Source: Mytilus edulis | Lineage: Eukaryota > Mollusca > Bivalvia > Mytilida > Mytilidae | Assembly (NCBI RefSeq): GCF_963676685.1 | Contig: NC_092345.1 | Coordinates: 73,335,960-73,399,959 of the forward strand | Direction: 5' to 3' | DNA: 64,000 nucleotides | In this document: positions 23,901 through 34,327 of the stretch, piece by piece | How the letters are laid out: each line of letters opens with the position of its first letter | Position numbering within the stretch: the first letter of the stretch is position 1 | Program-made: the position numbers and the translations under genes | The notes under the pieces: generated by a model | Seen by the model: only the letters and a program-made list of their open reading frames with translations | Told to the model about the DNA's origin: nothing | The model's database searches: none

Positions 23901-26900
23901 CAAATAGGATAAATTTTCCTAAATATTTAATTTACATATATAATACCCTTTTTAACTCAGTATACATATAAAAATAAAGAGATGTAGCATTATAACTAAT
24001 GAGACAACTATCCACGGGCCAAAAGAATAAAACTGGAAATAATTACAGTTAGAGATCTAACATTTTGGAAATCAATGAACAAAATTTATACCATATCGCA
24101 AGATATAAAAAGCACCAGTGCGAGAAAAATATAAAAGAACCAACTACCTTATGAGTATACCAACAATGTAAGAACGGCATATATATGGCAGACGCAATCA
24201 GTGACAAACACTTTATAACATGTTCCTGGCTTGGGTCATGCATATAAAGGAGGTGATGGGCATTAATAAATTTGTTAGCACTGAAAGCCTTAAACTAAGA
24301 CAGTGATGTAACAATGCAACACAAGAACTAATTGTAAAACTTGGTTGAAAATAGCTCTAATCATCAGATCGGTACTAAACACAACAAAAATAATAGAAAG
24401 ACACAAGACAAACAAGAGGCTCTCAAGAGCCTGAATCGCTCACCTGGTAAACAATGCCTTATTGAACATATTGAACCATGCCAGGCAAACATGTACAGCT
24501 AACAATTCTTCAATTATTACAAATATATATGACTTACTGTTTATAAATAAAGAAAATGAGACCAAAACACAAACACTTAAAACTTAGCAATGGACTGTGA
24601 AAATGAGGTCAAGTTCAAATAAAACCTGCGTAACCGACATATAGATCATAAAATATTTTCATACACCAAATATAGTTGACCTAATGCATAAAGTATTAAA
24701 AAAATAGACCAAAACTAAAAAAGTTAACTTTGACCACTGAATTATGAAAATGAGGTCAAGGTTAGATGACACCTGTCAGCTAGACATGTACACCTTACAA
24801 TCATTCTATACACCAATTTTAGTAGACCTATTGCATATAGTATAAGAAAAACAGACCAAAACACAAAAACTTAACTATAACCACTGAACCATGAAAATGA
24901 GGTCAAGGTGAGATGACACCTGCCAGTTGGACATGTACACTTTACAGTTCTTCTATACACCAAATCTACTAGACTTATTGCTTATAGTATCTGAGATATG
25001 GACTAGACTACGAAAATTTAACGTTGTTCACTGATCCATGAAATGAGGTCGAGGTCAAGTGAAAACTGTCCGACAGGCATGAGGACCTTGCAAGGAACGC
25101 ACGTACCAAATATAGTAGATCTTACTTTGCTGATCATTTTTGCTGTTTACAGTTTATCTTCATCTATAATAATATTCAAGATAATGACCAAAAACTGCAA
25201 AATTTCCTTAAAATTACCAATTAAGTGGCAGCAACCCAACAATGGTTTGTTTGATTCATCTGAAAATTTTTGGGCTGATAGATCTTGACCTAATGAACAT
25301 TTTTACGCCATGTCAGATTTGCTCTTGATGCTTCCGTTTTTGAGATATAAGCCAAAAACTGCATTTGACCCCTATGTTCTATTTTAAGTAACGGCGGCCA
25401 TGTTTTTTGACGGATCAAAAATCGAAGCATACACTTTGTGCAGGATAATCTAAGGAACAATCATTTTAAGTTTCATTCAAATCCATTCAGTAGTTTCAGA
25501 GGAGAAGATGTTTGAAAAATTGTTAACGACGACGACGACGGACGCCAAGTGATGAGAAAAGCTCACATGGCCTTTTAGGCCAAGTGAGCTAAAAATAAAA
25601 AGTGTCGAGCTATGAGTACTCGAATTCTCTTGTAAAGGACAAACTAAGTTCTCCAATATTTTAGTGTCAATCAATACACTTCTAACAGATCAAGTGTAAA
25701 GAGTTTACTCGTCATTACTAAACTGTACGATAATGGTAACAATTTTAAACAGGTTCAAATCTCAATCGATTAGAAAGAGACAAATCGAGTTTACAAATAG
25801 TAACAGGAGGAATCGCAAGAACTTATAAAGGAGCCAGATCGGGTTTGACAATAGGGTATATATGTAGGCGATAGTAATTAACCGATGTTCAAATTTCGTA
25901 TTTAGTATCTCTATCAAGAAGAGCCAAATCAAGGTTACAATTGGTATTTGAGGGAATCACATTAACTCCAATATTAGCAATGTCGGGTGCGTCGATAAAT
26001 GGAAATTCATGAACTTTTTAAGATAATACATCTTTCTATCATTGAGAAGGTTCTGAATAAAGTCTTACATCTGTGGCAATATCGAGAAAAAGAGCAATAT
26101 ATAAAGCAGACCTTCTAGTTTCAGTATTTTTTTTTTATCTTGAGTTCATAGGGATATAAGAGATGCAAGCAAATACTGAAGATTATCAAAAAATTAAAAC
26201 AACCACTATATAGATTTCATGCGTCCGATCATGCGGTTTCTAAATTTACATTCATCAGGATAATTTTGATGCCCTCGGTGTATATATGTCTTTTCAAAGA
26301 ATGATTGTTCAAAAATCTTAACAGACAATTGGTATCTATGATTCCCGCTTTCGTAGAAAAGGTTCGTTTGAACGAGACGATGTATTGTATCTGTAAATCG
26401 AGCATGAGGAAGTGTAAAAAAATCAAAAAAGTTTTGATATTACAGCAAGATTGTAAAAATTGTGATTGAAGATTTGAAGTAGATCTCCGAAATTTGTAAG
26501 AATCCAAATCGGATTGACTCTGCATTACATATTGGTGAAGGTTATGTACCATTGAAATGGCGATCAGAACTTTAGAAATATGTTTAGTAAAACATTTTAA
26601 CGACTAGTTAGATGACAACAATTCCGTTTTTTCTTCTTCTTCATTTTGTAAATCATCAAAGATCAATGAACACATGATTCATTCCATATGACATTTTTGT
26701 TTTTGTTGTTGTAGAGTCATGAAGATTACTGTTTGGGGTTTAGCTATTTTAGTTATGGGAATTAACTTTTATCTTGTAATAATATCTGTGGTAAGTTGCA
26801 TATATCTCGCATGAAAATAATATCTCATGAATACATCAAATGTAACAATTGAACTTAGAAACATTAAAATCCAAATATTACCATGAACATTCCATTTTAA

Positions 26901-29900
26901 GATGAATGCATGCATGTGCTTGAAAAACAGGTAAATACAAGTGCACCCAAATGTGAAAATGAACAATTCGACTTTTTTAAAACACAATAACTGTTTATCT
27001 AATAAACGATCTAGTATGGGTAAAATCAGAACAAACGATAAGTATACGCAATAGTCATAAGATATACGAAAAACTAGCTCAAATTAGAATATAATATGGG
27101 TTAATAATCTACCATAATATTCATTGTGTTTTTATCATGCAGTCCCTAAGCCAAATCATATCAATTATGAAATGATTTTGGTTTTTTAAGTTCTCTCCTA
27201 AATTTATCTCAATTAACAAATATAAAAGTTGTATAAATGCAAAAGTCACCATAGTCAAGTGCTTAAAGGACACTTATTGCTTTAAAAAAATAGTATTTTG
27301 TCCTCCTTGTAGTTAATGCAAACAGACAGGTATACCATACAGTCATTCAGATTAAATGCAGGTGCTCAAATGAATTTGATAATAAGCGTTCGAGAAAAAA
27401 ACATCTGTATAATAGCCGACATTTTGGATGGTTGTAACTGTTGGGTGGCAGATACATTTTCACTTTAATTTATTTCCTACTTTACTGAAACATACAATAC
27501 ATGATATATTTTAATATACATGATTATAATTGAAAAATAACAAACTACGTTAGATAACACATAATGCAAGTCTACGCGTTTTATGAGAAGGATTATAAAG
27601 CAGTTTACTCGCAATTTTGAGGGGAAATGATCTAAAATGATTTGTATTTTTTCTTAGGGATCCGGAAATCAATGGTGGATTTATGTAATCGCTGTTATAG
27701 TTATATTTGTTTATCTGGCCTATGTGGCATATATTGTAAGTTGATTAGTAATTATGTATAAATCTGGCTTATGTGACGTTTTTTGTTAGTTGATTAGTGA
27801 TTATGTATATATCTGGCCTATGTGGCATATTTTATAAGTTGATTAGAAATTATGTAGATATCTTGCGTAACTGGCTTATCTGATGGGTCCAATTTCTACC
27901 ATTTTTATGGAAGGGATTCAAGGAAAATAATCAATATGCTGTAAAATGGAAATATAGTAAAAAGAAGATGTGGTATGATTGCTCCCCACAAGAGACCAAA
28001 TAAAACAGAAATTAACAACTATAGGTCACCGTACGGCCTTCTAAAATGCACAAAGCCACTACCGCATAGTCAGCTATAAAAGACCATGAAAGCACAAATT
28101 TAAAACAGGTCAAAGGACCTAATTAATGTACGAAAAAAACAACGTACTTATGTGTTTGTATGCTGGTATTGTTTTGTCAATTATGAATGTGATGTCTGTT
28201 TATACAATTGAGTTTTGGATGCTGGATCCCAATCATGCCACTAGAAGATGCCCGCAAAATTGGGGTCAATTGGGCCAAAACAAAAGATTTTTAATATTTC
28301 GCGGGCAGTTCGTCGACTTGTTATGCGCGAAAGCGTATAAGACAAAAATCGATAACGGTTCCAAATCTAGATATTTTCTCAAAATTTGCCGTTTTCTGAG
28401 GGAAAAAAGTTGTTTCAAAAATGTTTTAGATGCTAGATCCCAATAATTATCTTGACATGGACATTGAAAGGATATAAAGAATGTTATCCGCATTGTACTA
28501 TGTTGTCTGTGCCCTAAAAGGTAGCAATGAGACCTCGGAGATATAACTATTATGCCAGTGACAATACGGTTTTGATTGTACTTAATATAATCTGTACTCC
28601 AATAGTCAAGTTATAAGTTGCATTTGGTGATATAACTAGAATATAAGAGCAAAGGGTAGTATTTTGGTCCTGAAACTAACTTATGATTAAAACTTCATAT
28701 TTCCATTTAAATTTTGGTCACAAGTTAATTTGATTTCTCAAAGACGATCAGATAATCATGTATTCTTATACCTTTTGTTAATCTGTGTTCGGACCTATTT
28801 TTAGATCTGGTCGCTCTGGTGGCAGCTAAATCAAAAATAGTTCAGGACACAGAATCCCAAAAGGGATTGTCATGTACACATAAATATCAATATACAGATC
28901 AAAGTTTCTTGATTATAGTTTAATATGTTTTCGCTGCTGCAGGTACCAAAGCAATGATTTCAGTCATGTTTACCTTAGACAAGACAATTAAATCAATAGG
29001 TTTTTTTTTCTCATGCAGCTATGTTTTGATATCACACTTTTTCAACTAAGAAAATATGTTAACTATGGCAATTGAAAATGGGTATCCCCTCAAAACACAT
29101 CTCTGTATTGTACTCTTGTAGTCTGTGTTCAATAACAGACATTTAAAAATAATCTTAGCAAATAATTATGTTTTTTTTCAGGCTATTGGTCCACACACTG
29201 TATTGAAACTAAAGGTAACTATTAAGGATTTGGTATTAAGCTCAAAATATCAAATTGAATGGTATGCATAAAGAAACTGGCTGTGTATTTCGGTTATTGA
29301 AATTAGGCATACCTTTTTTTTAATCTAATTTGGCAGGATGGAATTGTGGTTGTGGAGATTGAAAGGATGTAAAAAATATGATTACTGTATCGAAGTTTCG
29401 AAATTAATTCTTAATAAGAAAAAAGAACATATGTGCTTGCTATATAAGTCAGATAATGCATATTTTAAAGTTTTTCTTGTCATAGAACATACCTTGGAAG
29501 TCAGGATTGCCCAAAGAAAGACCTCCCTACGGTCTGGCGTACTAAATTATAATCCTGGTATCTTTGATAACTAATTTCATTTGACCAATCCTGACACCCA
29601 CCCCTCGGTGTGTTCTACAAGAAAAACATTGTATTATCTATAACATATATATATATAATGTGATATATGAACATGGATTAATCCAATTTTTGCTACCTAA
29701 CCTAAGCCCAAAGCATTGGTTAACATAATCCAGAAATCTAACAGAGCAAAAAAGCTATGTTATACCTCACTTAAAAATAAATGTGCTTCTCGTTTTAGAT
29801 GATGATTGCTTTGAAGTTCAATCGAGACACTGAAAAAATACTGAATGAAATTGAAAGAAGGGAAACTCTCAAATATACAACAAGGGAAGATCTTAGCAAT

Positions 29901-29912
29901 ACAGCATCTTGA
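11789..29912 (+). CDS. SLC11A2: NRAMP/SLC11-family proton-coupled divalent metal transporter (15 coding exons)
   Basis: Multi-spanning membrane protein expected to move Fe2+, Mn2+ and similar ions with protons across plasma or endosomal membranes. Coding exons: 11789-11941, 12747-12869, 14232-14310, 14726-14873, 15445-15583, 20513-20668, 21458-21527, 22232-22338, 22578-22667, 23380-23409, 23601-23821, 26715-26790, 27658-27735, 29182-29214, 29799-29912. They sum to 1617 nt, 538 codons plus stop, which is normal for the family. Seen: the metal-binding DPGN motif in TM1 (D75-N78), [12 protein letters not shown] in TM6 (M254, H256), and the family signature [18 protein letters not shown] near residues 350-367. 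The start ATG follows a good acceptor at 11755. The exon 8/9 junction needs a GC donor to stay in frame. The loop between TM7 and TM8 is much shorter than in vertebrate DMT1, and no N-glycosylation sequon is visible in it. The gene symbol is by family; this could be one of several mussel paralogues. Confidence 0.95.
12747..12869 (+). CDS. SLC11A2: NRAMP exon encoding TM1 with DPGN metal-binding motif
   Basis: Forty-one codons between TTTTTTCAG and AAG/GTAAAA. It contains [15 protein letters not shown], the unwound TM1 segment whose Asp and Asn ligate the metal ion in the family. The motif is intact, so the product is probably a working transporter. Confidence 0.95.
13220..14125 (+). pseudogene. 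Degenerate Penelope-like reverse transcriptase 3' end with tail, NRAMP intron 2
   Basis: Broken-frame translation around 13220-13440 gives [11 protein letters not shown], then [17 protein letters not shown] and a trailing NQGF. This corresponds to the C-terminal part of the RT ORF at 19058-20005. The downstream tail 13820-14125 (CATACACGTGAGAGGTAAAG, AAAATGCCTGTACCAAGTC, ATTTACCTCGGAGTT) recurs at 21780-22085 and, reversed, at 30545-30660. It is inactive. Confidence 0.7.
15604..15892 (+). repeat. Dispersed module with hammerhead-like core, copy 1
   Basis: The 5' part carries AACAGTAGTATACCACTGTT, also found at 20826 and 61752. The 3' part (15802-15892) carries CTGATGA (15816-15822), a 4-bp stem GTCT/AGAC (15823-15826 and 15832-15835), GAAAC (15836-15840) and a CGC/GCG stem followed by TA. 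This is the arrangement of a hammerhead ribozyme core. It ends with TAGTCCTGGTATCTATGATG. It lies in NRAMP intron 5. Confidence 0.75.
15940..16205 (+). repeat. Dispersed module with hammerhead-like core, copy 2
   Basis: A second copy of the module immediately after copy 1, with a different 5' portion (CTAAGGCTTTTCTACC, GCTCTTCAACTTCG). The core is at 16127-16151: CTGATGA, GTCT/AGAC stem, GAAAC, and the third stem CGT/GCG kept by a G-U pair. It ends TAGTCCTGGTATCTACGATG. Confidence 0.75.
16440..16810 (-). pseudogene. Degenerate Penelope-like element 3' fragment
   Basis: On the minus strand the stretch near 16715-16760 corresponds to the [12 protein letters not shown] region at the C-terminus of the PLE reverse transcriptase, with several stops. 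The flanking AATACCGAGACACG-type sequence is repeat-derived. It adjoins the better minus-strand copy that starts at 16972. Confidence 0.5.
16972..18365 (-). pseudogene. Penelope-like retroelement RT, copy 1 (interrupted)
   Basis: Minus-strand RT-like reading frames at 18331-18107 and 17928-17254 (about 300 codons together) with [35 protein letters not shown] and the catalytic box [11 protein letters not shown]. The frame is broken by a repeat inserted at about 17941-18072 and by 5' truncation. The 3' tail runs to about 16972 (GGAGCAGGATCTGCTTACCC in sense, through to TTTGACTGTCCCTC). There is no GIY-YIG endonuclease, so it is not autonomous. The assignment to PLE rather than another RT family is from motif spacing and recall. 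It forms an inverted repeat with 19025-20304. Confidence 0.8.
17941..18072 (-). mobile_element. Short SINE-like repeat inserted in PLE copy 1
   Basis: Sense strand reads AAAATTGAGAATGGAAATGG, GTGCCAAAGAGACAACAACA and CACCAACAGGTTTTCAATGT, ending near GGAGGCGTG. The same repeat appears at 2676-2735 (-), 37010-37085 (-) and 51566-51725 (+). It replaces about 25 bp of RT sequence that is present in copy 2, so it arrived after copy 1. Confidence 0.75.
18361..18860 (-). pseudogene. Older, degenerate Penelope-like RT remnant
   Basis: Minus-strand translation gives [16 protein letters not shown], a stop, then [19 protein letters not shown], then [14 protein letters not shown] and [19 protein letters not shown]. 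These match RT motifs B and C of the neighbouring copies but are clearly more diverged (YIDE instead of YIDD). It forms the spacer between the two inverted copies. Confidence 0.75.
18920..20304 (+). pseudogene. Penelope-like retroelement RT, copy 2 (longest intact frame)
   Basis: The open frame 19058-20005 (315 codons) carries [39 protein letters not shown] (motif B), [11 protein letters not shown] (motif C, catalytic Asp pair) and the thumb region [20 protein letters not shown]. Upstream, 18930-19050 encodes [12 protein letters not shown] and [18 protein letters not shown] in another frame; a 1-bp deletion near 19050 relative to copy 1 explains the shift. The 3' tail 20006-20304 matches copy 1. 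There is no endonuclease domain, so it is probably a dead fragment. Confidence 0.8.
20513..20668 (+). CDS. SLC11A2: NRAMP exon encoding TM6 with MPH motif
   Basis: Fifty-two codons, phase 0 at both ends. It contains [12 protein letters not shown], in which the Met ligates the metal and the His is needed for proton coupling in studied family members. The exon lies directly after the 4.9-kb intron filled by Penelope-like elements, yet its acceptor (TTCCTTTAG) and reading frame are intact. Confidence 0.95.
20822..21190 (+). repeat. Dispersed repeat starting GACAACAGTAGTATACC
   Basis: Begins with the same 5' motif as 15628 and 61748, followed by AATCCGGGTCACAAACTAAA and AACACATCAACGATGAGAGG. This copy lacks the hammerhead-like 3' part. 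It lies in an NRAMP intron and has no coding capacity. Confidence 0.7.
21780..22085 (+). repeat. PLE-type 3' tail, second copy
   Basis: Contains AAAGTGAGAGGGTTAGCG, AAACCAGGTTTAATCCACC, AAAATGCCTGTACCAAGTC and GATTTTGCCATGTGATTA, matching 13820-14125. No RT sequence precedes it, so it is a 5'-truncated insertion. Confidence 0.75.
22232..22338 (+). CDS. SLC11A2: NRAMP exon ending at a probable GC donor
   Basis: Encodes TM7 and a short extracellular loop ending in SLHNA. The only in-frame junction to the next exon (22578) uses GCAAGT as donor, with the exon ending at 22338. The nearby GT at 22343 would leave one extra base and shift the frame. With the GC donor the whole coding sequence is divisible by three and the protein aligns without gaps to vertebrate DMT1 around TM8. 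Confidence 0.8.
23380..23409 (+). CDS. SLC11A2: NRAMP 30-bp micro-exon ([10 protein letters not shown])
   Basis: Ten codons between ATATTTCAG and GAG/GTTAGT. It carries the end of the NRAMP signature GQSSTMTGTYAGQ. It is too short for ORF finders but is required for continuity between the exons at 22578-22667 and 23601-23821. Confidence 0.93.
23970..24415 (+). repeat. Dispersed repeat 'GTGGTATGATTG', diverged copy
   Basis: Begins AAAGAGATGTAGCATTATAA, continues ATGAGACAACTATCCACG, and has CCTGGCTTGGGTCATGCATA and CAGTGATGTAACAATGC near its end, parallel to 10350-10780. It lies in an NRAMP intron, directly before a family A element. Confidence 0.7.
24412..25598 (+). repeat. Family A hairpin-ended element with internal 147-bp tandem units
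   Basis: Starts ACAAGAGGCTCTCAAGAGCC and ends with GACGACGACGACGGACGCC, the foldback AGCTCACATGGCC / GGCCAAGTGAGCT and an A-run. Inside are four units each beginning AATGAGGTCAAGGT at 24602, 24749, 24896 and 25042 (spacing 147, 147, 146). No ORF. Confidence 0.85.
25990..26570 (-). repeat. Unclassified degenerate repeat-like sequence
   Basis: A 107-codon minus frame (26552-26229) and neighbouring fragments give hydrophilic peptides with no family I recognise. The flanks look retroelement-like (GTATTTTTTTTTTATCTTGA, GAAGGTTCTGAATAAAGTC). It sits in an NRAMP intron and is not a supported gene. Confidence 0.3.
27960..28140 (+). repeat. Dispersed repeat 'GTGGTATGATTG', well preserved 5' part
   Basis: Contains AAGATGTGGTATGATTGC, CCACAAGAGACCAAAT, AGGTCACCGTACGGCCTTC and CATAGTCAGCTATAAAAG. 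This is the clearest 5' half of the repeat in the window. It is located in an NRAMP intron. Confidence 0.8.
29182..29214 (+). CDS. SLC11A2: NRAMP 33-bp micro-exon
   Basis: Eleven codons ([11 protein letters not shown]) between TTTTTTTCAG and AAG/GTAACT, phase 0 at both ends, following the last transmembrane segment encoded at 27658-27735. Its removal would keep the frame, so it could be alternatively spliced; that is inference. Confidence 0.8.
29500..29578 (+). repeat. 3' end of the hammerhead-module repeat
   Basis: Contains GGTCTGGCGTACTAAATTAT and AATCCTGGTATCTTTGATAA, the tail seen after the cores at 15816 and 16127. The catalytic-like core is missing here. Confidence 0.65.
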
Positions 29913-30120
29913 TAAATCTACTCTAGATATTGGCAAGATACTTTCATTAGTTTCTATCATATTGGTTGAAGTAGGAGGAGGAATCTTTAAGGTGCATAGC
30001 ACAAAAGTTGAAATTGTTGAAGATTTCTTGTTAAAAAATAACCCCAGTATTTCACAAATAGAATAAATATTCTCCTTATTTATAGTATCCTTAGCTGTTA
30101 TTTTGTGGCATTATGTACTT
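29799..30120 (+). CDS. SLC11A2: NRAMP terminal exon and 3'UTR
   Basis: The coding part runs 29799-29912 and ends in a TGA after 37 codons of hydrophilic C-terminal tail rich in charged residues. A polyadenylation signal AATAAA lies at 30062-30067, about 150 nt after the stop. I looked for an iron-responsive element like that of vertebrate DMT1 and did not find one. A 73-codon ORF overlapping this 3'UTR is a frame shadow. Confidence 0.85.
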
Positions 30121-30544
30121 GTGGAAACGACCTACAGTATGTTTTATTTCTAAAGTCTCTTTCAAAATTATAATAATACTATGCAAAATTCCACAAATAA
30201 CTTATGTGATTATGGACCTTTTGCGCATTATAGTGATATTATTGGTAGGTGTAGAACGATTTTTATATGTTCACACAAATATATAACATACCATGAAGTG
30301 ATATTCTATACCTCATATTAAAACATATAATTTTGAGAATTTGTGACTACTTGTTAATATGCCTTTGTATGTCTTCAAGTTCGCCAAAACAAAAAATAAT
30401 ATTTTTTTCTGGTTAACTATGCTCATGCTTTAGTAAAGGTATCAATCTCAAAACTTCGTTTGTGAAGGCAGTGGGTTATAATTCCTCATGAGTAAATAAA
30501 AATAGAGATAAAGTATGATTGTCGATGAAGCAAAATGTTAAATC

Positions 30545-31000
30545 ACAATAATACTGAACTCCGAGGAAAATTCAAATCGGAAAGTTCCTAATCAAATGGC
30601 AAAATCATAAGCTCAAACACTTCAAACGATTGGACAACAACTGTTATATTCGTAACTTGGTACAACTTTCCACCAGAGACCAAATGACAAGGATGTAAGC
30701 AATAATGTAATGTACAACCTTTTAAAATGAGCAAAACCAAAACCATATAGTCTGCTACAAAAGGCCCCAACATAACAACATGTAAAACAATGCAAATAAG
30801 AAAACCAATGTCCTGATTTATGACCAAAAAAAAAATAATATGACAGACAGTTCCAAAGGACAACAACTAAATTACAGGCTCATAGCTAGGGGTAGTGCAC
30901 AAGAATATGGCTGGTTAAACATGTTTGTGAGTGTTCTACCATTTCCTAACCTTTGACAGTGAGATAAAAGTTCCACATAAGAACAGACTGTAAAATAAGC
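30545..31000. repeat. Two abutting repeat fragments downstream of NRAMP
   Basis: 30545-30660 is the PLE-type 3' tail in reverse (ACTCCGAGGAAAATTCAAAT, AAATGGCAAAATCATAAGC). 30660-31000 is a diverged forward copy of the GTGGTATGATTG repeat (ACCAGAGACCAAATGACA, TACAAAAGGCCCC, TACAGGCTCATAGC). Minus-strand ORFs here are shadows. Confidence 0.65.
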
Positions 31001-32740
31001 TTGAAATGACTGCCAATTAACAACCAAACCGAACTTAAAGACTAAATAAACTGTCTGAATAAAGAGTGAAATTAAGCAATGCAAAACCATATAGATATTA
31101 CTGTAACTATAAACTAAACTGTAGAACTAAACTGTAGACAAGAAGTACGACCATGTTTTCATAACTGTTTGGGCTAAACATTTTTAGTTATTTTGCTTGT
31201 TTTCCTATTAGTACACAGAGTATGTAAAAGTAGACAAAAAACGCATAAAAGAAAACATCATATATAAAGGAGATATTGGGTATACATCAATAAGTCAGCA
31301 ACCAGAGGTCCATAGACAGTCCTGATCATTAAACTAAAGTAAATATGCAATGTTTCAAGCTATTATTCACCTAGAAGTTAGAAAAGTTGTGAAGGTCGAA
31401 GTATGAAAACATAGATATAACCAACTTGCTTGACATTCCAGGCTATTGACAGGCACATGAAAATGTTGCCATTCAATCTACTTTCATAAAGTTAGTTTTT
31501 TAAATTGTCAAGACTGTAATAATGGCATTGAAACAACAATTCATAAGCTCTTGTTTTCTTTATTACAAAATGCCAGAAACAACATCTGACTTTTGTATAA
31601 AACACTTATATCCCATCTGATCTATGAACAAATTACAATACACATGATTTTATGATGGTATTTCATGTCTTTACAATCAATATGATTATCAGCCTGTACA
31701 ATGTCTGTATGTTATATGTGTTAAAAAACAACAAAAAACATTAAGTGTTACCAAATTACAAACAAACAAAATCTAGAGGTTTCTAGAAAGCTGTATTTAT
31801 CACCTGGAGTCTTTGTTTGATATTGATGCTGAAAGAAAGATATTCAGTCTTCTGGACAGGGAGCAAGTATCCCCCTAAAAAATATTTCACTTACATGTGT
31901 AAAATGTAGTCACTTCAATATTCTAGAAATTTATTTCTTGGACTTCTCTTTCAAATGAAAATAAATTTGATATTTATCTTACCGTTACACCTTTTATTTT
32001 GATAAAAAGATAAATTTGTAATCATATCCAAAAATTTCAACTTTTGTTACATTAGTGGATTACAATACACATGATTGTATGATGAAATTTCATGTCTTTA
32101 CAATTAATATGATAATCAGCATGTACTCAAAAATATAATTTAACAAAAAAAAAAAACAGTAAATTTACCTTCTTTGTTATGTAGCAAGAAAGCAAGTTCA
32201 GTGTACCTAAATTTTCTTTTTATTTCTTAGAGCAGATTATTGGAGCTATTTTTTCAAATCTTATCGAAAAACTCTATTGTTTAGTTTTCTCTTTATGTAA
32301 ACAAAATGACTTTTTCTGTATATAACCCACACGAAATCTGATAATTTAGAATAACTCATAGCTTAAAAAAAGTAAGATGACCCTAATTTTAATTTAATTT
32401 TTGAAATAGCATGATATAAACTACATTTTAGCAAAGTGAAAAACAAATCTATTGTTTATAATTTAGATCCACCATCTACCTTAAGGGGATAATAGTTGTG
32501 ACATAATATTGTTTATAGAAGAAACCACAATGAGCATCAGGGATAGAAAATTCCTATTTCAAATATTGTCACTCAAGCATAAAATTAGATAAAAGTGACC
32601 TAATGTAGTAGATATATACAAGAGGAATATTTTATTTAAATATTAGTAAAAAAGACAGATGGATGGATCATCATACTGAGGAGTAAGGGTAACAACTTCT
32701 GTAGGTAGAACATAAAATTGTAAAAGAGAGGTGAAAGGTA
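31000..32740. other. Intergenic AT-rich stretch, nothing recognised
   Basis: There is no coding similarity, no long frame and no repeat structure apart from A/T runs. Two segments near 31630-31700 and 32050-32120 share ACACATGATT and TTTCATGTCTTTACAAT, suggesting an old duplication about 420 bp apart. Confidence 0.5.
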
Positions 32741-33030
32741 TCAAAGGGTCATTCAAACTCGTAAGTCGAAAAATAAACTAACAACAGTAAACAAAAGACA
32801 ACATGGATTACTAAAGATTGAGCAATAGGATCCCCAACAAAAACAAATTGGATCATTGTTGTGACATATTATTAATAGCATCAATGAGTATCAGAGATAA
32901 AAACTTAATTTCATAATTTATAGTAGTGAATATGTTTTGTACCAGAAAACTGTGGACTGAGATACACAAACCCCATCAAAAACCTTAAGGTGTCTCAGAA
33001 GGGTAAACAAATCCTGCTCCACATATTTCA
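32740..33030 (-). repeat. Truncated PLE 3' tail, reverse
   Basis: The reverse complement resembles the tail after the RT frame at 20006-20304: CTCCACATATTT with CAGGATTTGTTTACCC, and GTCATTCAAACTCGTAAGTC. Similar very short tails occur at 3050-3105 (+) and 39815-39885 (+), each with GAGTTTGAC and TCTTTCGTCCCTCTTTT. Confidence 0.65.
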
Positions 33031-33875
33031 CTATTACACAAACATTACCCTGGAGTGATTTTATAGTTTACTAAAGTAAATTTTCAAAAAAGGAATTTAT
33101 AAAATTTTGTGGGAAAACGATGATGGATGACACATGATGGCGGAAAAATAAACCATTTGAATCGGTTCATATATAAAGTTATAAAATCCAGACATTTTTT
33201 TTTATAAATATGAACTTAACAATCAAATATGATAATGATATTTTGGAAATTCAGCTTTGAAACTTCCCTTGAACACAAAACTTCATCTTTTAAGTTTTCC
33301 TACAATGCAAGTATTTTGAGATCTCATCCTGGAACCATAAAATATTAGCTTAATACATATATAACTATAGCTACAGAATTAACTAATCTGATGTTTTACT
33401 GTAAAATGCATTGTAGTGTAGAAAGATTTAAAAAATAACAGCAAAAATTGTACAGAATGTGACATAACATAAAACTGTGCCCTATTTCAATCATACTATA
33501 ATAACAACAAGGAAGAAATATCCCTAATATACAGTAACTGTTGTAATATTTACAACTGACAAGGCCGAACTGAATAATCTGCATGGCATGTGGAAAAAAA
33601 TGTAATGCAAAGGACTCTGAGATACAATTTACTGTAAAACTTTATCAACAATTTATGTCTGCTATAAATATAATGATGACAGCTAAGACCATCATATAAT
33701 TTCAACAAAAAATTGTCATATCATAAAAAGAAGGCCTATACCAGAACCCAATGCACACTCCATCTCAACTTATCTCTATACAACTATATACCAAATACAG
33801 TGTACCAAAAGTGTGTAGATACATAAAAAAAAACAATTGAAAATAACATTTAAATGATAGCAATACATTTTTAAA

Positions 33876-34327
33876 CAAGAATGTGTCCAAAGTACACGGA
33901 TGCCCCACTCGCACTATCCTTTACCATGTTCCATGGACCGTGAAATTGGGTAATAATCTAATTTGGAATGAAAATTAGAAAGATTATACTATAGGGAACA
34001 TATGTACTAAGTTTTAAGTTGATTGGACTTCAATTTTATCAAAAACTACCTTGACCAAAAACTTTAACATGAAACTCCCACTTTCATTTTCTATGTTTAG
34101 TGGACCGTGAAATTGGGGTCAAAAGTCTAATTTGGCTTTAAAATTAAAAAGATCATATCATAAGCAACAAGTTTACTAAGTTTCAAGTTGATTGGACTTC
34201 AGCTTCATCAAAAACTACCTTAACCAAAAACTTTAACCTGAACGGACGGACGAACGGACAGACGGACGAACGGAGCCACAGACCAGAAAACATAATGCCC
34301 CTCTACTATCGTAGGTGGGGCATAAAA
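33876..34327 (+). repeat. Hairpin-ended non-autonomous element, family B
   Basis: Begins AACAAGAATGTGTCCAAAGT and has two internal units with GGACCGTGAAATTGGG about 150 bp apart. It ends with GGACGGACGAACGGACAGAC and the foldback ATGCCCC..GGGGCAT followed by an A-run. It has no ORF. A truncated relative starts at 44680. Confidence 0.8.

Noticed and set aside
26229..26552. 107-codon minus-strand ORF
   Set aside because: Intronic, degenerate repeat context; the peptide shows no family I recognise.
28126..28446. 106-codon plus-strand ORF
   Set aside because: It sits in an NRAMP intron after a dispersed repeat, with no domain and a matching-size shadow on the other strand.
29845..30066. 73-codon plus-strand ORF downstream of NRAMP
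   Set aside because: It overlaps the terminal coding exon in another frame and ends at the polyadenylation signal; it is a shadow.
29913..30500. Iron-responsive element in the NRAMP 3'UTR
   Set aside because: The only CAGTGG-like loop (about 30465) lacks pairing flanks and is beyond the polyadenylation signal.
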